Notes: generated by a model not told the origin, from the letters alone. Shown: positions 48,801 through 50,518, counted from the first letter of the stretch. The stretch is DNA of 64,000 bases from Serripes groenlandicus (GCA_031761405.1 JASEVX010000010.1:29146674-29210673), one strand, 5' to 3'. Numbers and translations are program-made.

Positions 48801-50518
48801 CTGGGATAGGGTGGGATCCCACTGGGAAAATTGGTCGGGATCCCACTGGGATAAGGGTGGGATCCCACTGGGATGATGGTGGGATCCCACTGGGATGATG
48901 GTGGGATCCCACTGGGATAGGGTGGGATCCCACTGGGATAAGGGTGGGATCCCACTGGGAAAATTGGTCGGGATCCCACTGTGATAAGGGTGGGATCCCA
49001 CTGGGATGATGGTGGGATCCCACTGGGATAAGGGTGGGATCCCACTGGGATAAAGGTGGGATCCCGACCAATTTTCCCAGTGGGATCCCAATTGGAATCC
49101 CACTGGGATCCCACCCTCATCCCAGTGGGATTTCCAGTCAAATTTTCTGTGGGGCTGATATTACGAATATTATGTCGATCTTGAAGGTATTTCAAATTGA
49201 TAAACGGCAAGATAATTTTTAGCAGTCGTCGTATTGTCTTTAATTTGTATCTAATTTATTTTATTTACTTCTGCATGGCGAAAATTTCTTCCAAGTCTTT
49301 CTGAACCGGTTTGCACCAGTTTGCAAACATCGCATACCGAAAGTAGAAATATGGATCAAAATACATTTTAGGGAATATTTTAATGAGACCGATCCATAGG
49401 TAATTCCCTAGCTTTCATGAAATAACCCAGCCCCAAGGAACAATTGTCACTTATGATTGGACTGAGCCTTATTGGATACATATATATCACGTTAATCAAC
49501 TATTACTGACGCGATTCGGTTGGCTGAAATCACTCGATCTGACAAGTGGTTAACTCCGCCTACTGTTATTGATTTGTTATGGTCACGCGCGAGTGGTTTT
49601 TCACATGTAACATACAGTCAAATTTATACACGACAGACATGTGTGATAGTAATTAAGCCGGGCTACCAGACACAGGAATTTACATTCACTGTTACGTAAA
49701 TGGTTTGATATAATGGGACGTGGATTTTTGGAAAATGCCACTTGTCCGGGACTGAGATGTTGCAATTAGCGACTTGCCCGATGCGATTTATGACTTGTCC
49801 CGGACGTCGGGCTATGGGATTTGTACAGCCCTGGATTTCCTTTTGTAGAGGGTCACACATGGAAAGTTCTACCAAATTATCTTGGTATCGGAGATTTTTA
49901 TTAAAGTTTGGGCATTTTTCTCCCTCAAGCAAAGTTATGTATAGAATAAATATATTTGAAAGAGTACCACCAAAGAAACATTCCTGTTAAGTTTGGTCGA
50001 AATTGGTCCAGTGGTTTTAGGGGGAGTTATCATTCTGATAATCATTCTGAAAAAGTTTCAACATGGTCAAGTTAAAAATGTGGCTTCGAGGTTGTTAGCA
50101 AGATTCTCCTACAATTTGACCCCGAGACCTAAAATGACCCAGTTTCGAACTTGGCCAAGATTTAATAGAGATGTATTTTCTGATAAACTTTTGTGAAGAT
50201 TGGATGCAAAAAGTTGCCTGGGGAGACAAAAGGTGATCACAATAGCTCATCTTGTGCACTTTCTGCTCAGGACAGGTGAGCTAAAAAAATCTAAAAGAAA
50301 CTTGATTTTGTTATATTTGTACTATGTTTCAAAAGCAGAGTACCCTTAAATTTCATATCAAACAAGATGTAAGACAGCATAATATCATATAATAGTTTAT
50401 TGAAAACTGAGTAATTTATATCAGTGAATTGTTGCACCTCAAAGTTAAAACAAACAATCAGAATCAAAATCTGGATACCTACCAGTAACAGTTTGATTTT
50501 CCAAGACTGAATTTTCAT
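766..50518 (-). CDS. POMGNT1: POMGNT1 gene, partial model of 12 coding exons (3' part lies beyond the left edge)
   Basis: Protein O-linked-mannose beta-1,2-N-acetylglucosaminyltransferase 1 is a type II Golgi membrane enzyme. It adds GlcNAc in beta-1,2 linkage to O-mannose on alpha-dystroglycan-type glycoproteins. The model joins 50483-50518, 41136-41223, 34102-34250, 32333-32401, 27942-28055, 27120-27237, 26466-26564, 15853-15983, 12810-12880, 9057-9132, 4341-4466 and 766-824, all on the minus strand: 1136 nt, 378 codons plus 2 nt. Every junction preserves frame, and the order of conserved segments is the same as in vertebrate POMGnT1 as I recall it. The vertebrate enzyme is about 660 residues, so roughly the last 40% (rest of the GT13 catalytic domain) is missing off the window. 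Introns run from 555 bp to 10,482 bp and are almost all mobile DNA. One intron uses a GC donor. Exon 1 is the least certain part. Confidence 0.95.
946..1141. mobile_element. TTAA-MITE copy with TTAA at both ends
   Basis: TTAA at 946-949 and 1138-1141 enclose a diverged MITE whose central palindrome (TTGCTCATGATGAGCAA) is still clear. It lies in intron 11 of POMGNT1. A second half copy, 1185-1280, ends in AGGGAAAGG near TTTAA. Confidence 0.65.
1522..2382 (+). repeat. 43-bp minisatellite, about 20 copies, inside the dead LINE
   Basis: Unit ACACAACATATTGTATATGG plus a second half with CAGATGTTTTAGTGCC, repeated 20 times (861 bp). Units differ at a few sites (GATATTG/CATATTG, GGCACAG/GGCGCAG/TTGCACAG). 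LINE coding sequence is recognisable directly before and after the array. Confidence 0.93.
2473..2726 (+). mobile_element. Small Helentron-like insertion inside the LINE
   Basis: A 254-bp block begins ACAAGAAACCGC and ends TTGCTAGAGCAATCAGGCC, with a GACAGACAGACAGACGGAC microsatellite near its 3' end. It separates ...PIHK from KGSIDQQNNYRG, which would otherwise be continuous in the LINE reading frame. Start, microsatellite and 3' hairpin (TTGCTAGAGCAA) resemble the larger elements here. Confidence 0.6.
3382..3606 (+). mobile_element. TTAA-MITE (piggyBac-like termini) precisely inserted in the LINE
   Basis: 225 bp flanked by TTAA at 3378-3381 and 3607-3610. Dropping the element and one TTAA rejoins the LINE frame (KLSVN to IEKSKILVF). 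Ends read CCTTCCCCTTATA and TATGAGGGAAAGTG, inverted copies of each other. The centre is a palindrome around GAAATTGCTC/GAGCAATTTC. Type copy for the many relatives in this window; orientation here is called plus. Confidence 0.88.
4341..4466 (-). CDS. POMGNT1: POMGNT1 exon 11: catalytic domain, GIQHTP / SQHYK segment
   Basis: 126 bp, 42 codons, phase 0 at both ends, acceptor TATATTCAG and donor TTTCCA|GTAAGT. It encodes LFNIKGIQHTP and RISQHYKGSILATFELFP. GIQHTP, SQHYK and TF-x-LFP are conserved in vertebrate POMGnT1. Confidence 0.97.
4585..4700 (-). mobile_element. Half copy of the TTAA-MITE
   Basis: Contains the GAGCAATTTCTCCTTTTGTCAC arm and a degraded CTGCTGCAAAAGCATCAG end, running directly into the SINE tail at 4705. 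Confidence 0.55.
4705..4914 (-). mobile_element. tRNA-derived SINE, type 1 head with type 2 tail
   Basis: Read on the minus strand it starts TCCGCCGTGGTCGAGTGG (A box TGGTCGAGTGG) with B box GGTTCGATCTC about 45 nt on, then a core ending CTGGTTTGTTTAACCAGGGA. The tail is GTTGAAAACGGCGTAAAACC, the tail otherwise found on the 46.4-kb and 60.3-kb SINEs, rather than the CATTCATT tail of the 11.8-kb and 61.6-kb copies. Confidence 0.8.
4915..5237. other. Intronic sequence without recognisable features
   Basis: AT-rich intron 10 sequence. I see no exon, repeat terminus or RNA gene. Confidence 0.5.
5857..6750 (+). mobile_element. Helentron/HINE-like family A element nested in family B
   Basis: 5' end ACAAGAGGGCCATGATGGCC then GATCGCTCACCTGA; 3' end CTCACCTTGAGCAAAGCTCA, then GGTGAG and CTAA. 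The 3' hairpin plus CTAA matches the Helitron CTRR rule. The core is about four tandem units of 166-168 bp, each with GGCGGCCATGTTTTTC and GAACATTTCTACAAAATTAT. This is the architecture of bivalve 'pearl' and fly DINE/HINE elements. The B sequence continues on both sides of the insertion. Confidence 0.87.
7667..7893 (+). mobile_element. Family A element, 5' part only
   Basis: Intact ACAAGAGGGCCATGATGGCC start with GCTCACCTGA, but the element stops after about 225 bp where a family B start (7896) follows. No tandem core or 3' hairpin. Confidence 0.7.
8559..8780 (+). mobile_element. TTAA-MITE copy
   Basis: 222 bp, left TTAT (8555-8558, mutated TTAA) and right TTAA (8781-8784), ends CCCTTTCCCTCATATAGAC and TTATGAAGGAAAGGG. 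Palindromic centre intact. Confidence 0.85.
9057..9132 (-). CDS. POMGNT1: POMGNT1 exon 10: catalytic domain, VFIDGFYD segment
   Basis: 76 bp, one base in and phase 0 out, acceptor ACATATTTCAG and donor TGAT|GTAAGA. It encodes MLKTLLQTPGV and VTVFIDGFYD. The L-x-S/T-LL ... G-V ... TVFIDG-Y/F-Y pattern is typical of GT13 enzymes, with the acidic residue of FIDG near the nucleotide-sugar pocket. Confidence 0.97.
9330..9640. repeat. Short degenerate minisatellite around ATTGCATGTTG/CACAATGCAT
   Basis: Five or six diverged units of roughly 40-60 bp combine TTGAGTTTCACTTTTGTACC with CCACAATGCAT. An exact pair, ATCTTGAGTTTCACTTTTGT, lies at about 9483 and 9528. The 75-codon minus ORF here is a by-product of the repeat. 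Confidence 0.6.
9679..10216 (+). mobile_element. Helentron-like family E element
   Basis: Begins ACAAGAGCGACAACTGTCAC, then AAAATACGCC, and ends in a CCCGCCCGCC microsatellite followed by the hairpin-like CCCGTTTTAAAAAACGGG and TGTATTAAAA. Same ends and repeat unit (GATATTCTGCAAATC..., CCAAATTTGGTGATGAT) as the larger copy at 51249-52724. A MITE fragment follows at 10200-10290. Confidence 0.75.
10309..10522 (+). mobile_element. Degraded family A 5' end
   Basis: Starts ACAAGACGGCCAAGATGGTCC with GATCAGCTGAG, a diverged copy of the family A start. It is cut off by the next element. Confidence 0.5.
10523..12042 (+). mobile_element. Family A element carrying a SINE insertion
   Basis: 5' ACAAGAGGCCCAAAAGGGCC and 3' hairpin CACCTTGTGCACTTCGTGCT, CTGGTGAG, CTAA (12039-12042). 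Five tandem units of about 165-175 bp lie between 10600 and 11490, then older unrelated repeats, then the SINE at 11755-11980. Confidence 0.83.
11755..11980 (-). mobile_element. Full-length tRNA-derived SINE (type 1) with 15-bp target duplication
   Basis: Minus-strand head ATCCGCTGTGGTCGAGTGG, A box TGGTCGAGTGG, B box GGTTCGATCCC, core ending TTTACCCAGGGATCATGAAT, tail TGCGCGCTAAATGACC and (CATT)n. The target duplication GGTCGATGGACAAAA is present at 11740-11754 and 11981-11995, inside a family A element. Confidence 0.92.
12043..12590 (+). mobile_element. Old repeat remnants: family B-like 3' end then family A-like core
   Basis: 12060-12155 resembles a family B end (GCCCAGGTGAGTAGG ... TTTGAAAAGTCAAGCTAA). 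12160-12580 keeps family A phrases such as CCAATCAACAT and GGTCACCCAAGGAAAATTTC but no clear ends. Confidence 0.5.
12808..12809 (-). promoter_or_regulatory. Non-canonical GC 5' splice site of POMGNT1 intron 9
   Basis: On the minus strand the junction reads CTCTTCAG|GCAAGTATAG. GCAAGT is the usual GC-donor consensus, with strong AG before and AAGT after it. No GT nearby restores both the codon phase and the match to exon 10. Confidence 0.8.
12810..12880 (-). CDS. POMGNT1: POMGNT1 exon 9: start of the GT13 catalytic domain, GC donor
   Basis: 71 bp, phase 0 in and two bases out, acceptor CCCATTAAAG. It encodes VAVSVIASNRPHYLFR, the first nucleotide-sugar-binding strand and helix of the catalytic domain (V-A-V-I-A-x-NRP-x-YL-x-R in the family). 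The only donor that fits the phase and the next exon is TTCAG|GCAAGT, a GC-AG intron. AG plus the A of exon 10 restores the Arg codon. Confidence 0.93.
13020..13440 (+). mobile_element. Old family A-like remnant
   Basis: Contains GAACATTTCTGCCATATTAT, AACCAATCAATTGACTTGAA and a decayed end GATCACAATAGCTCAATTTG. No intact terminus. Confidence 0.45.
13557..15041 (+). mobile_element. Helentron-like family F element(s), split by a SINE
   Basis: The start ACAAGAGTGCCAGTGCCGCC occurs twice, at 13557 and 13834, around a SINE. Tandem units of about 170 bp carry ATCAATGAACCGGAAAATCG and TTGACCAAGTTTTGAAAAGA. After an ACGTACGGACAGACGG microsatellite, the 3' end is a hairpin, CCGCCTCCGGCGG, then CGTATAAAA. 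Confidence 0.78.
13650..13829 (+). mobile_element. tRNA-derived SINE (type 3)
   Basis: A box TAGCATAGCTGG, B box GGTTCGATCCC about 50 nt later, then GGGTGTTTCCTTGAGC and a short unique tail. It differs from the type 1 and type 2 SINEs. No clean target duplication was found. Confidence 0.7.
15090..15563 (+). mobile_element. Second family F 3' portion
   Basis: Repeats the GAAACGTAGGAGGAGTTGCG unit, the ACGTACGGACAGACGGAG microsatellite and the CCGCCTCCGGCGGCGTATAA terminal hairpin, with a deletion inside one unit near 15450. Confidence 0.65.
15630..15841 (-). mobile_element. TTAA-MITE abutting the exon 8 splice donor
   Basis: 212 bp between TTAA at 15626-15629 and 15842-15845, ends CCCTTTCCCTCAAACG and TATATGAGGGAAAGGG. 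Its flanking TTAA is only six bases from the first base of the intron (15852). Confidence 0.9.
15853..15983 (-). CDS. POMGNT1: POMGNT1 exon 8: cysteine-containing linker between stem and catalytic domains
   Basis: 131 bp, two bases in and phase 0 out, acceptor GTATTTCAG and donor CCT|GTAAGC. It encodes RRRIFCSKYEGYKGICSC and a second cysteine-tryptophan stretch upstream (CLSW), matching the C-x-W ... RRRRRFCSK ... CSC pattern of the vertebrate linker, whose cysteines form disulphides. A MITE sits immediately downstream of the donor, so the intron keeps only GTAAGC and one more base before the MITE's flanking TTAA. Confidence 0.95.
16061..16860 (+). mobile_element. Family G tandem-repeat element
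   Basis: Begins TTTGCAAGCAATACAAAAGT, then CCCCTACC, and contains three to four units of about 150 bp with CTGTGACCTTGACCTTG, ATGCATGACACATCATCTTG and AATCCATTCAAGCATGTGG. Relatives are at 20459-21235 and, inverted, at 45918-46335. Confidence 0.7.
16861..17902. other. Mostly featureless intron 7 sequence with two MITE fragments
   Basis: 17150-17247 keeps a MITE right end (GTATGATGGAAGGGGTTAA) and 17755-17870 keeps a central palindrome. The open frames near 17231 and 17761 show no family resemblance. Confidence 0.5.
18172..19528 (+). mobile_element. Family A variant nested in family B
   Basis: Intact 5' ACAAGAGGGTCATGATGGCC with GCTCACCTGA, seven units of about 165-180 bp marked by AAACAAGCTCCGCCCCCTGG and TTCAACGGAT, a GACGACGCAGACGACGACG microsatellite, and 3' hairpin CACCTTGCACTTCGTGCTTA, then GGTGAGCTAA. 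Confidence 0.85.
20459..21235 (+). mobile_element. Family G element copy, nested in family B
   Basis: Starts TATTGCAAGCAATACAAAAG and has four to five units containing GTGACCTTGACCTT, GGCCTGGGTCTTGTG, CACCTCATTATGGTGAA and TAACTTGGGAATCCTATGAT. Confidence 0.7.
21242..22043 (+). mobile_element. Family A element, 5'-truncated
   Basis: Four tandem units of about 170 bp (GGCGGCCATGTTTTTCGACC) and a clean 3' end, CTCACCTTGAGTAAAGCTCA, then GGTGAGCTAA. The 5' end is lost at the junction with the family G element. Confidence 0.8.
22376..25843 (+). mobile_element. Family H element with ~150-bp units, interrupted by family A
   Basis: 5' ACAAGACCTTGGGCTGAGGG then GTCTCGCCC; 3' GTGGGCGAGACAAAA. GTCTCGCCC and GGGCGAGAC are inverted copies. 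Units contain GGTCAAGTTCTGCACAATTA, ATGACCTTGACCCTGAAAAT and CATGACCAAACAATACATCT. A family A element splits one unit at ...GAGATAT / AAGGTTAAG.... Confidence 0.75.
23573..25475 (+). mobile_element. Family A element, third nesting level
   Basis: 5' ACAAGAGGGCCAAGATGGCC, 3' hairpin CACCTTGAGCCTTCGGCTCA, then GGTGATCTAA. The interior has tandem units of about 480 bp, three nearly identical, with TGCCGCCTGACTGCCATGTT and AGGATCATTACAGTAAGATT, plus a GGACGGACGGGCGGACGGAC microsatellite. Confidence 0.83.
26108..26405. repeat. Imperfect direct duplication, two ~100-bp copies
   Basis: CATTTCCTGGGTAAGTTACA at 26120 and CATTTCCTGGGTACGTTACC at about 26264 each lead a block with ATTTATCCTGACACCA, GTCAGTTGTAATGC and CACAACCCTGAG. 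Read on the minus strand it could be an old tRNA-like SINE pair, but the A and B boxes are not clear. Confidence 0.5.
26466..26564 (-). CDS. POMGNT1: POMGNT1 exon 7: end of stem domain
   Basis: 99 bp, two bases in and one base out, acceptor GTTTTTTCAG and donor CCAAG|GTAAAC. It encodes GKSPDLGSWGEPVHLKV; the KSP-x-L-x-SWG-x-PV pattern is shared with the vertebrate enzyme. It joins through a split Asp codon to exon 8 across a 10.5-kb intron filled by nested repeats. Confidence 0.96.
26730..26951 (+). mobile_element. TTAA-MITE copy between exons 7 and 6
   Basis: 222 bp with TTAA at 26726-26729 and 26952-26955; ends CCCTTTCCCTCATATAGACG and TTATGAGGGAAAGG. The right TTAA also starts a degraded second copy that ends AGAAAGGGTCAA at 27102. 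Both sit within the 555-bp intron 6. Confidence 0.88.
27120..27237 (-). CDS. POMGNT1: POMGNT1 exon 6: stem domain, GWRDTWAF segment
   Basis: 118 bp, entering in phase 0 and leaving in phase 1, acceptor TTCTTACCAG and donor GGGG|GTAAGT. It begins DEGTFNMKEKCRRYL and contains LGSQHALSVGWRDTWAF; LGSQ and GWRDTWAF are diagnostic for POMGnT1. A degraded MITE ends about 18 bp beyond the donor (27102). Confidence 0.97.
27340..27918 (+). mobile_element. Family A element, 5'-truncated, in intron 5
   Basis: Two tandem units and a 3' end CTCACCTTGAGCACTTCTCG, then CTCAGGTGAGCTAA (CTAA 27915-27918). It fills most of the 704-bp intron 5 and ends about 23 bp from the exon 5 donor. Confidence 0.75.
27942..28055 (-). 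CDS. POMGNT1: POMGNT1 exon 5: stem domain, VMATRYFDTY segment
   Basis: 114 bp, 38 codons, phase 0 at both ends, acceptor ATTTCAG and donor AAG|GTATTT. It encodes GDVMATRYFDTY and later GRILVLTIK, both matching the vertebrate stem domain residue for residue at most positions. A Helentron-type element ends only about 23 bp beyond the donor, at 27918. Confidence 0.96.
28166..29051 (+). mobile_element. Family C/D element rich in TGACCT half-sites
   Basis: 5' ACAAGAGCTGTCTGTAAGAC with GCACGCTCAACACTG; 3' CCGCTCTTCTTCGAAGGGGG, then CATAATAA. The core has four to five units of about 140 bp, each with GGTCACTGTGACCTTGACCT, AAATCAATAGGGGTCATC and CTCCATGTCAAGTTTGAGG. Confidence 0.7.
29079..29221. repeat. 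143-bp imperfect palindrome (foldback element)
   Basis: TTAACATTGTTTTCAT on the left and ATGAAAACAATGTTTA on the right pair along arms that also hold GGGATTTAAATCCC / GGGATTTAATTCC and AGATTCTTGC / GCAAGAATCT. The loop is around AAAATGAGCGCACAAG. Confidence 0.75.
29226..29510. promoter_or_regulatory. Unassigned stretch with a perfect CRE-type palindrome
   Basis: GTGACGTCAC lies at about 29343-29352, with a second partial site (ATGACGTAAT) near 29319. This is intron 4 of POMGNT1. No TATA box or first exon is seen, so it may be part of an old repeat. Confidence 0.3.
29510..30585 (+). mobile_element. Family D tandem-repeat element
   Basis: Six to seven units of about 150-160 bp: ACCATGACCTTGACCTTTGA, CTCAAAATCAATAGGGGTCA, GACCAACCTGCACACCAAGT, TCTTCAGTTATTGAGCGGAA. 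The 3' part is GACAGACGGAAGGACGG followed by AAAACAATATGTCATG. The 5' end is not distinct. Confidence 0.72.
30586..30954. other. AT-rich intron sequence, nothing identified
   Basis: No exon, terminus or RNA gene seen. TCACACACTAGGCGATATTG near 30730 has weak resemblance to ACTCAGCGATAAT near 29240. Confidence 0.4.
30955..31701 (+). repeat. 62-bp satellite, about 12 copies
   Basis: Unit beginning CTTAAATCCATGTCTCTCCA, then a CTTGATACTTAACTAGTACT block and CGCGTCATGGTAA. Middle units are nearly identical; outer units diverge (CAGGCCTGG replacing CAGGCTGAT), as expected of unequal exchange. Confidence 0.93.
31702..32226 (+). mobile_element. Family A element, degraded 5' part, in intron 4
   Basis: A diverged core with GGTGGTTATGTTTTTCCACA and CACCCAAGGAACCACATTAT, a GACGACAAAGACGCCC stretch, and a 3' end GTGATCACTTTGTGCGAAGA, then TGAGCTAA at 32219-32226. 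Confidence 0.65.
32221..32350 (-). repeat. ~40-bp tandem repeat carrying copies of the exon 4 end and its splice donor
   Basis: Three copies of AGCTAAAAAGAGTGTAACTT followed by ACAGTGGCTTGGTTAAGG start at 32221, 32271 and 32311. The third covers the true exon 4 end; read on the minus strand each copy is CCAAGCCACT|GTAAGTTA (the outermost is diverged). The start of each unit is the Helentron end sequence GTGAGCTAAAA. Confidence 0.85.
32333..32401 (-). CDS. POMGNT1: POMGNT1 exon 4: stem domain, RGIHVVVLNQAT segment
   Basis: 69 bp, 23 codons, phase 0 at both ends, with a TTTTACAG acceptor and a GCCACT|GTAAGT donor. The segment RGIHVVVLNQAT is nearly identical to the corresponding stem-domain strand in vertebrate POMGnT1 (differing at one position). 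The last part of the exon plus its donor is copied in tandem in the intron just beyond (see repeat at 32221-32350). A TTAA-type MITE begins about 25 bp on the acceptor side. Confidence 0.93.
32427..32633 (+). mobile_element. TTAA-MITE copy next to exon 4
   Basis: 207 bp; left TTAA 32423-32426, right TTTA 32634-32637; ends CCCTTTCCCTCATATAGACC and GTATGAGGGAAAGGG. It begins about 25 bp beyond the exon 4 acceptor, so it sits where the branch point of intron 3 would be. Confidence 0.88.
32640..33048. other. Intron 3 sequence without an identified feature
   Basis: Open on the minus strand because it joins the repeat array to its right, but without similarity to any family I recognise. Confidence 0.4.
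33049..33454 (+). repeat. GATACTGTGATAATGGT minisatellite
   Basis: About 400 bp built from 9-bp blocks (GTGATACTG, GTGATAATG, GTGATATTG) in mixed order. It opens all three minus-strand frames (YHHYHSIT-like peptides), which explains the 255-codon ORF. Confidence 0.92.
33574..33984. mobile_element. Two short TTAA-MITE derivatives
   Basis: 33574-33749 (TTTA ... TTAA; ends CCCTTTCCCACCTA and GTATGTGGGAAGGG) and 33873-33984 (TTAA at both ends, only about 104 bp inside). The second lacks the central palindrome. Confidence 0.75.
34102..34250 (-). CDS. POMGNT1: POMGNT1 exon 3: juxtamembrane stem and first strand of the stem domain
   Basis: 149 bp between a TTCTAG acceptor and a GTAAGT donor, entering with two bases and ending in phase 0. 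The first two thirds is a variable hydrophilic stem. The end reads VLSNRSVIYVKVNG, which aligns with the start of the vertebrate stem domain (a FAM3/ILEI-like fold that binds beta-linked GlcNAc). It joins in frame to exon 4. Confidence 0.87.
34262..34590. other. Intron 2 sequence, nothing identified
   Basis: No conserved coding segment, splice-flanked ORF or repeat terminus seen. Confidence 0.4.
34596..34747 (-). mobile_element. TTAA-MITE, left half
   Basis: TTAA then CATTTTCCCACATACGACAA and CTGCAGCAGACAACTTTGAA, losing similarity within the central palindrome. Confidence 0.6.
34748..35917 (+). mobile_element. Family A element in intron 2
   Basis: An older core, four good tandem units of about 170 bp from 35100 to 35750 (GGTGGCCATGTTATTCAACC and relatives), and 3' end CTCACCTTGAGCAATTCGTG, then CTCAGGTGAGCTAA (CTAA 35914-35917). 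Confidence 0.8.
35950..36784 (-). mobile_element. MITE fragments around AT-rich sequence
   Basis: 35950-36076 is a right half ending in ATGTGGAAAAGATTAA. 36560-36784 is a nearly full diverged copy ending GTGGGACAGGGTTAA. The 480 bp between is AT-rich with no other feature. Confidence 0.6.
36785..37050. other. Intron 2 sequence, nothing identified
   Basis: No repeat or exon recognised. Confidence 0.4.
37051..37510 (-). mobile_element. Two TTAA-MITE copies, 37051-37248 and 37280-37510
   Basis: The first is diverged (TTTACCATTTCCCACATA ... GGGAAAAGGTTAA). The second is close to the type sequence: left TTAA 37280-37283, CCCTTTCCCTCCTATGAC, right TATATGAGGGAAAGGG then GTAA. Both have the central GAGCAATTT arm or its remains. 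Confidence 0.78.
37511..38320. other. AT-rich intron 2 with MITE scraps
   Basis: 37988-38090 keeps TTAACCCTTACCAACATG and a partial body; 37520-37560 keeps CATCTCTGCAGCAGAATG. Otherwise nothing. Confidence 0.45.
38320..39375 (+). mobile_element. Family D element with hairpin 3' end, fused to a family A scrap
   Basis: 38330-38410 is part of a family A unit. From 38415 there are five to six family D units (ACCATGACCTTGACCTTTGA, AACCTGCACACCA). The end is GACAGACGGAAGGACGGACG, then AACAATATGTCACCCCCATG and TATGGGGGGGAGACATAATT: a CCCCCAtgtaTGGGGG hairpin. Confidence 0.72.
39377..39600. mobile_element. Diverged TTAA-MITE
   Basis: Starts TTAACCCTAGCCCAGC, keeps AGAAATTGCTCATTATCAGC, ends CTGTATGTGGGAAC without TTAA. 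It is about 10 bp from the family D hairpin end. Confidence 0.6.
39601..40324. other. AT-rich intron 2, nothing identified
   Basis: The minus ORFs at 39677 and 39825 are not flanked by matching splice sites and resemble nothing I know. Confidence 0.4.
40325..40553 (+). mobile_element. TTAA-MITE copy
   Basis: TTAA at 40325-40328 and 40550-40553, ends CCCGTTCCCTAATACAGA and GTATGAGGGAATGTG; central palindrome GAGAAATTGCTTACAATGAG. Confidence 0.8.
40856..41084 (+). mobile_element. TTAA-MITE copy near exon 2
   Basis: TTAA at both ends (40856-40859, 41081-41084), CCCTTTCCCACAAACAGAC and GTATCCGGAAAGGG. It ends about 52 bp beyond the exon 2 donor. Confidence 0.83.
41136..41223 (-). CDS. POMGNT1: POMGNT1 exon 2: transmembrane signal anchor
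   Basis: 88 bp after a TTTTAG acceptor and before a GAAAG|GTAACC donor, entering in phase 0 and leaving in phase 1. It encodes AFLLLILAVTLILNISFIL followed by a lysine/arginine-containing stretch. This is a single membrane span with basic residues on its lumenal side, as expected for the Golgi anchor. Sequence identity to known POMGnT1 is low here; the call rests on position, phase and hydrophobicity. The leftover G joins AC of exon 3 to make an Asp codon. Confidence 0.75.
41224..41672. other. Intron 1 sequence with a degraded MITE
   Basis: 41250-41320 keeps ATAGCAGACGACTTTGCAAAC. The plus ORF at 41251-41469 is not supported by splice sites or similarity. Confidence 0.4.
42079..42690 (+). 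mobile_element. Family C Helentron-like element nested in family A
   Basis: 5' ACAAGAGCTGTCCGTAAGAC with GCGCCCTCAACTG; two or three units of about 170 bp (TTCACAGATTTATGAACTCT, TCATGATGGTAAACAAGTAT); 3' GCCCAGGCGAGTAGGATAGC then TGGCCTTTTCTTCT. Confidence 0.7.
43868..44060. repeat. Left subterminal array of 11-bp GGGATCCCAGT units
   Basis: Perfect 11-bp period at first (GGGATCCCAGTGGGATCCCA), then broken by 10-30 bp spacers but with CCCAGTGGGAT kept. Each unit contains the palindromes TGGGATCCCA or TCCCAGTGGGA. Confidence 0.9.
44061..45370. other. Interior of the 7-kb element: poly(T), MITE and unidentified AT-rich DNA
   Basis: A run of T at 44209-44227, a TTAA-MITE remnant at about 44350-44577 (AGTAGCAATTTCTCCTTTTG), and a TA-rich microsatellite near 44697-44720. 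The 62-codon minus ORF at 44559-44747 overlaps the MITE end. Confidence 0.5.
45375..45526 (+). promoter_or_regulatory. Possible promoter and first exon inside the 7-kb element
   Basis: A perfect CRE palindrome TGACGTCA (45375-45382) precedes CCATGATGGCGACCATTTTC, a YY1-like ATGGCG initiator context. About 110 bp later comes a strong splice donor, ATGTTC|GTAAGT (45527-45528). A short ORF from the first ATG stops before the donor. Confidence 0.3.
45918..46335 (-). mobile_element. Family G element in inverted orientation
   Basis: Read on the minus strand it starts GCAATCAATACAAAAGTCCC and contains GTGACCTTGACCTTTG and AGGCCTGTGTCTTGGGTGCC; it ends near TTAGTCCCTTACCGTTC. Confidence 0.65.
46341..46562 (-). 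mobile_element. tRNA-derived SINE (type 2) inside the 7-kb element
   Basis: Minus-strand head CCCCAGTAGCTCAGTGAGTC, B-box region GTGAGTTTGAATCCAAGC, tail GAAAACAGCGTTAAACCCCA and (ATCA)n. Same family as 60247-60513. Confidence 0.78.
46701..46814 (+). other. Exon-like stretch of uncertain status
   Basis: Flanked by TACTTTTCAG and AAAG|GTGAAT. The frame beginning RKRAELGKHSSLGKLTK hits TAA after 24 codons and then stays open to the donor. It does not join in frame to the candidate exon at 48210, so it could be an untranslated exon, a decayed exon or chance. Confidence 0.22.
47113..47470. repeat. Inverted pair of family K repeats
   Basis: 47140-47290 carries GTAGACTCTGCGTAAAGTGA and ATGTCACACAGGCTAACTTG. 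47350-47450 carries the opposite orientation, CGCAGGCTGACCTGGATCCA and ACGCAGAGTCGATGATG. A third copy is at 60705-60825. Confidence 0.65.
47937..48006 (+). mobile_element. Solo type 1 SINE tail without tRNA head
   Basis: ATTGCGCGCTAAATGACCTT, AGCTGTCGATGCGCCATAAA and ACAATATA(CATT)n match the last 70 bp of the 61.6-kb SINE. Nothing of the tRNA head or core precedes it. Confidence 0.85.
48210..48349 (+). CDS. Candidate terminal coding exon, unknown protein
   Basis: After the acceptor CATTTGTTTTAG the frame encodes about 45 residues, including LTATEEEKTRIWMETVVPK and ending in the basic run INTIKRLIK, then TAA with AATAAA overlapping and just after the stop. Amino-acid composition and the acidic-then-basic helix look like real protein, but I do not recognise the family. 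It lies on the strand opposite to POMGNT1 and inside the 7-kb transposon, so it may be cargo or a retained fragment. No confident upstream exon in the right phase was found. Confidence 0.33.
48410..48600 (-). mobile_element. Family A 3' end in minus orientation
   Basis: Minus-strand GATCACAATAGCTCACCCTT, then CACTTTGTGCTCAGGTG: the family A terminal hairpin, decayed at its CTAA. One of two family A ends in this orientation in the window. Confidence 0.55.
48669..49137. repeat. Right subterminal array of TGGGATCCCACTGGGAT units
   Basis: About 20 units on a roughly 22-bp period (twice 11 bp), alternating GTGGGATCCCACTGGGAT with short spacers ATAAGG, ATGATG or AAAATTGGTC. All three minus-strand frames stay open for 150-180 codons because of the repeat. 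Confidence 0.92.
49138..49630. other. Right interior of the 7-kb element, nothing identified
   Basis: No ORF or repeat end recognised between the array and the right terminal region. Confidence 0.4.
50483..50518 (-). CDS. POMGNT1: POMGNT1 exon 1 (probable): start codon and cytosolic tail
   Basis: Twelve codons beginning MKIQSWKIKLLL end at CTG followed by the donor GTAGGT. The exon ends in phase 0 and exon 2 begins in phase 0 with a hydrophobic run, which gives a short basic cytosolic tail followed by a signal anchor, the layout expected of a type II Golgi enzyme. The vertebrate tail is longer, so this start is a judgement. An in-frame ATG nine codons upstream (50543-50545) is an alternative. 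I found no clear upstream 5' UTR exon or promoter. Confidence 0.5.

Noticed and set aside
48616..49210. Three overlapping minus ORFs of 151-181 codons with SQWDP / IPVGSH / PSGIP repeats
   Set aside because: The same DNA array read in three frames; this is a nucleotide-level repeat of TGGGATCCCA, not a protein repeat.
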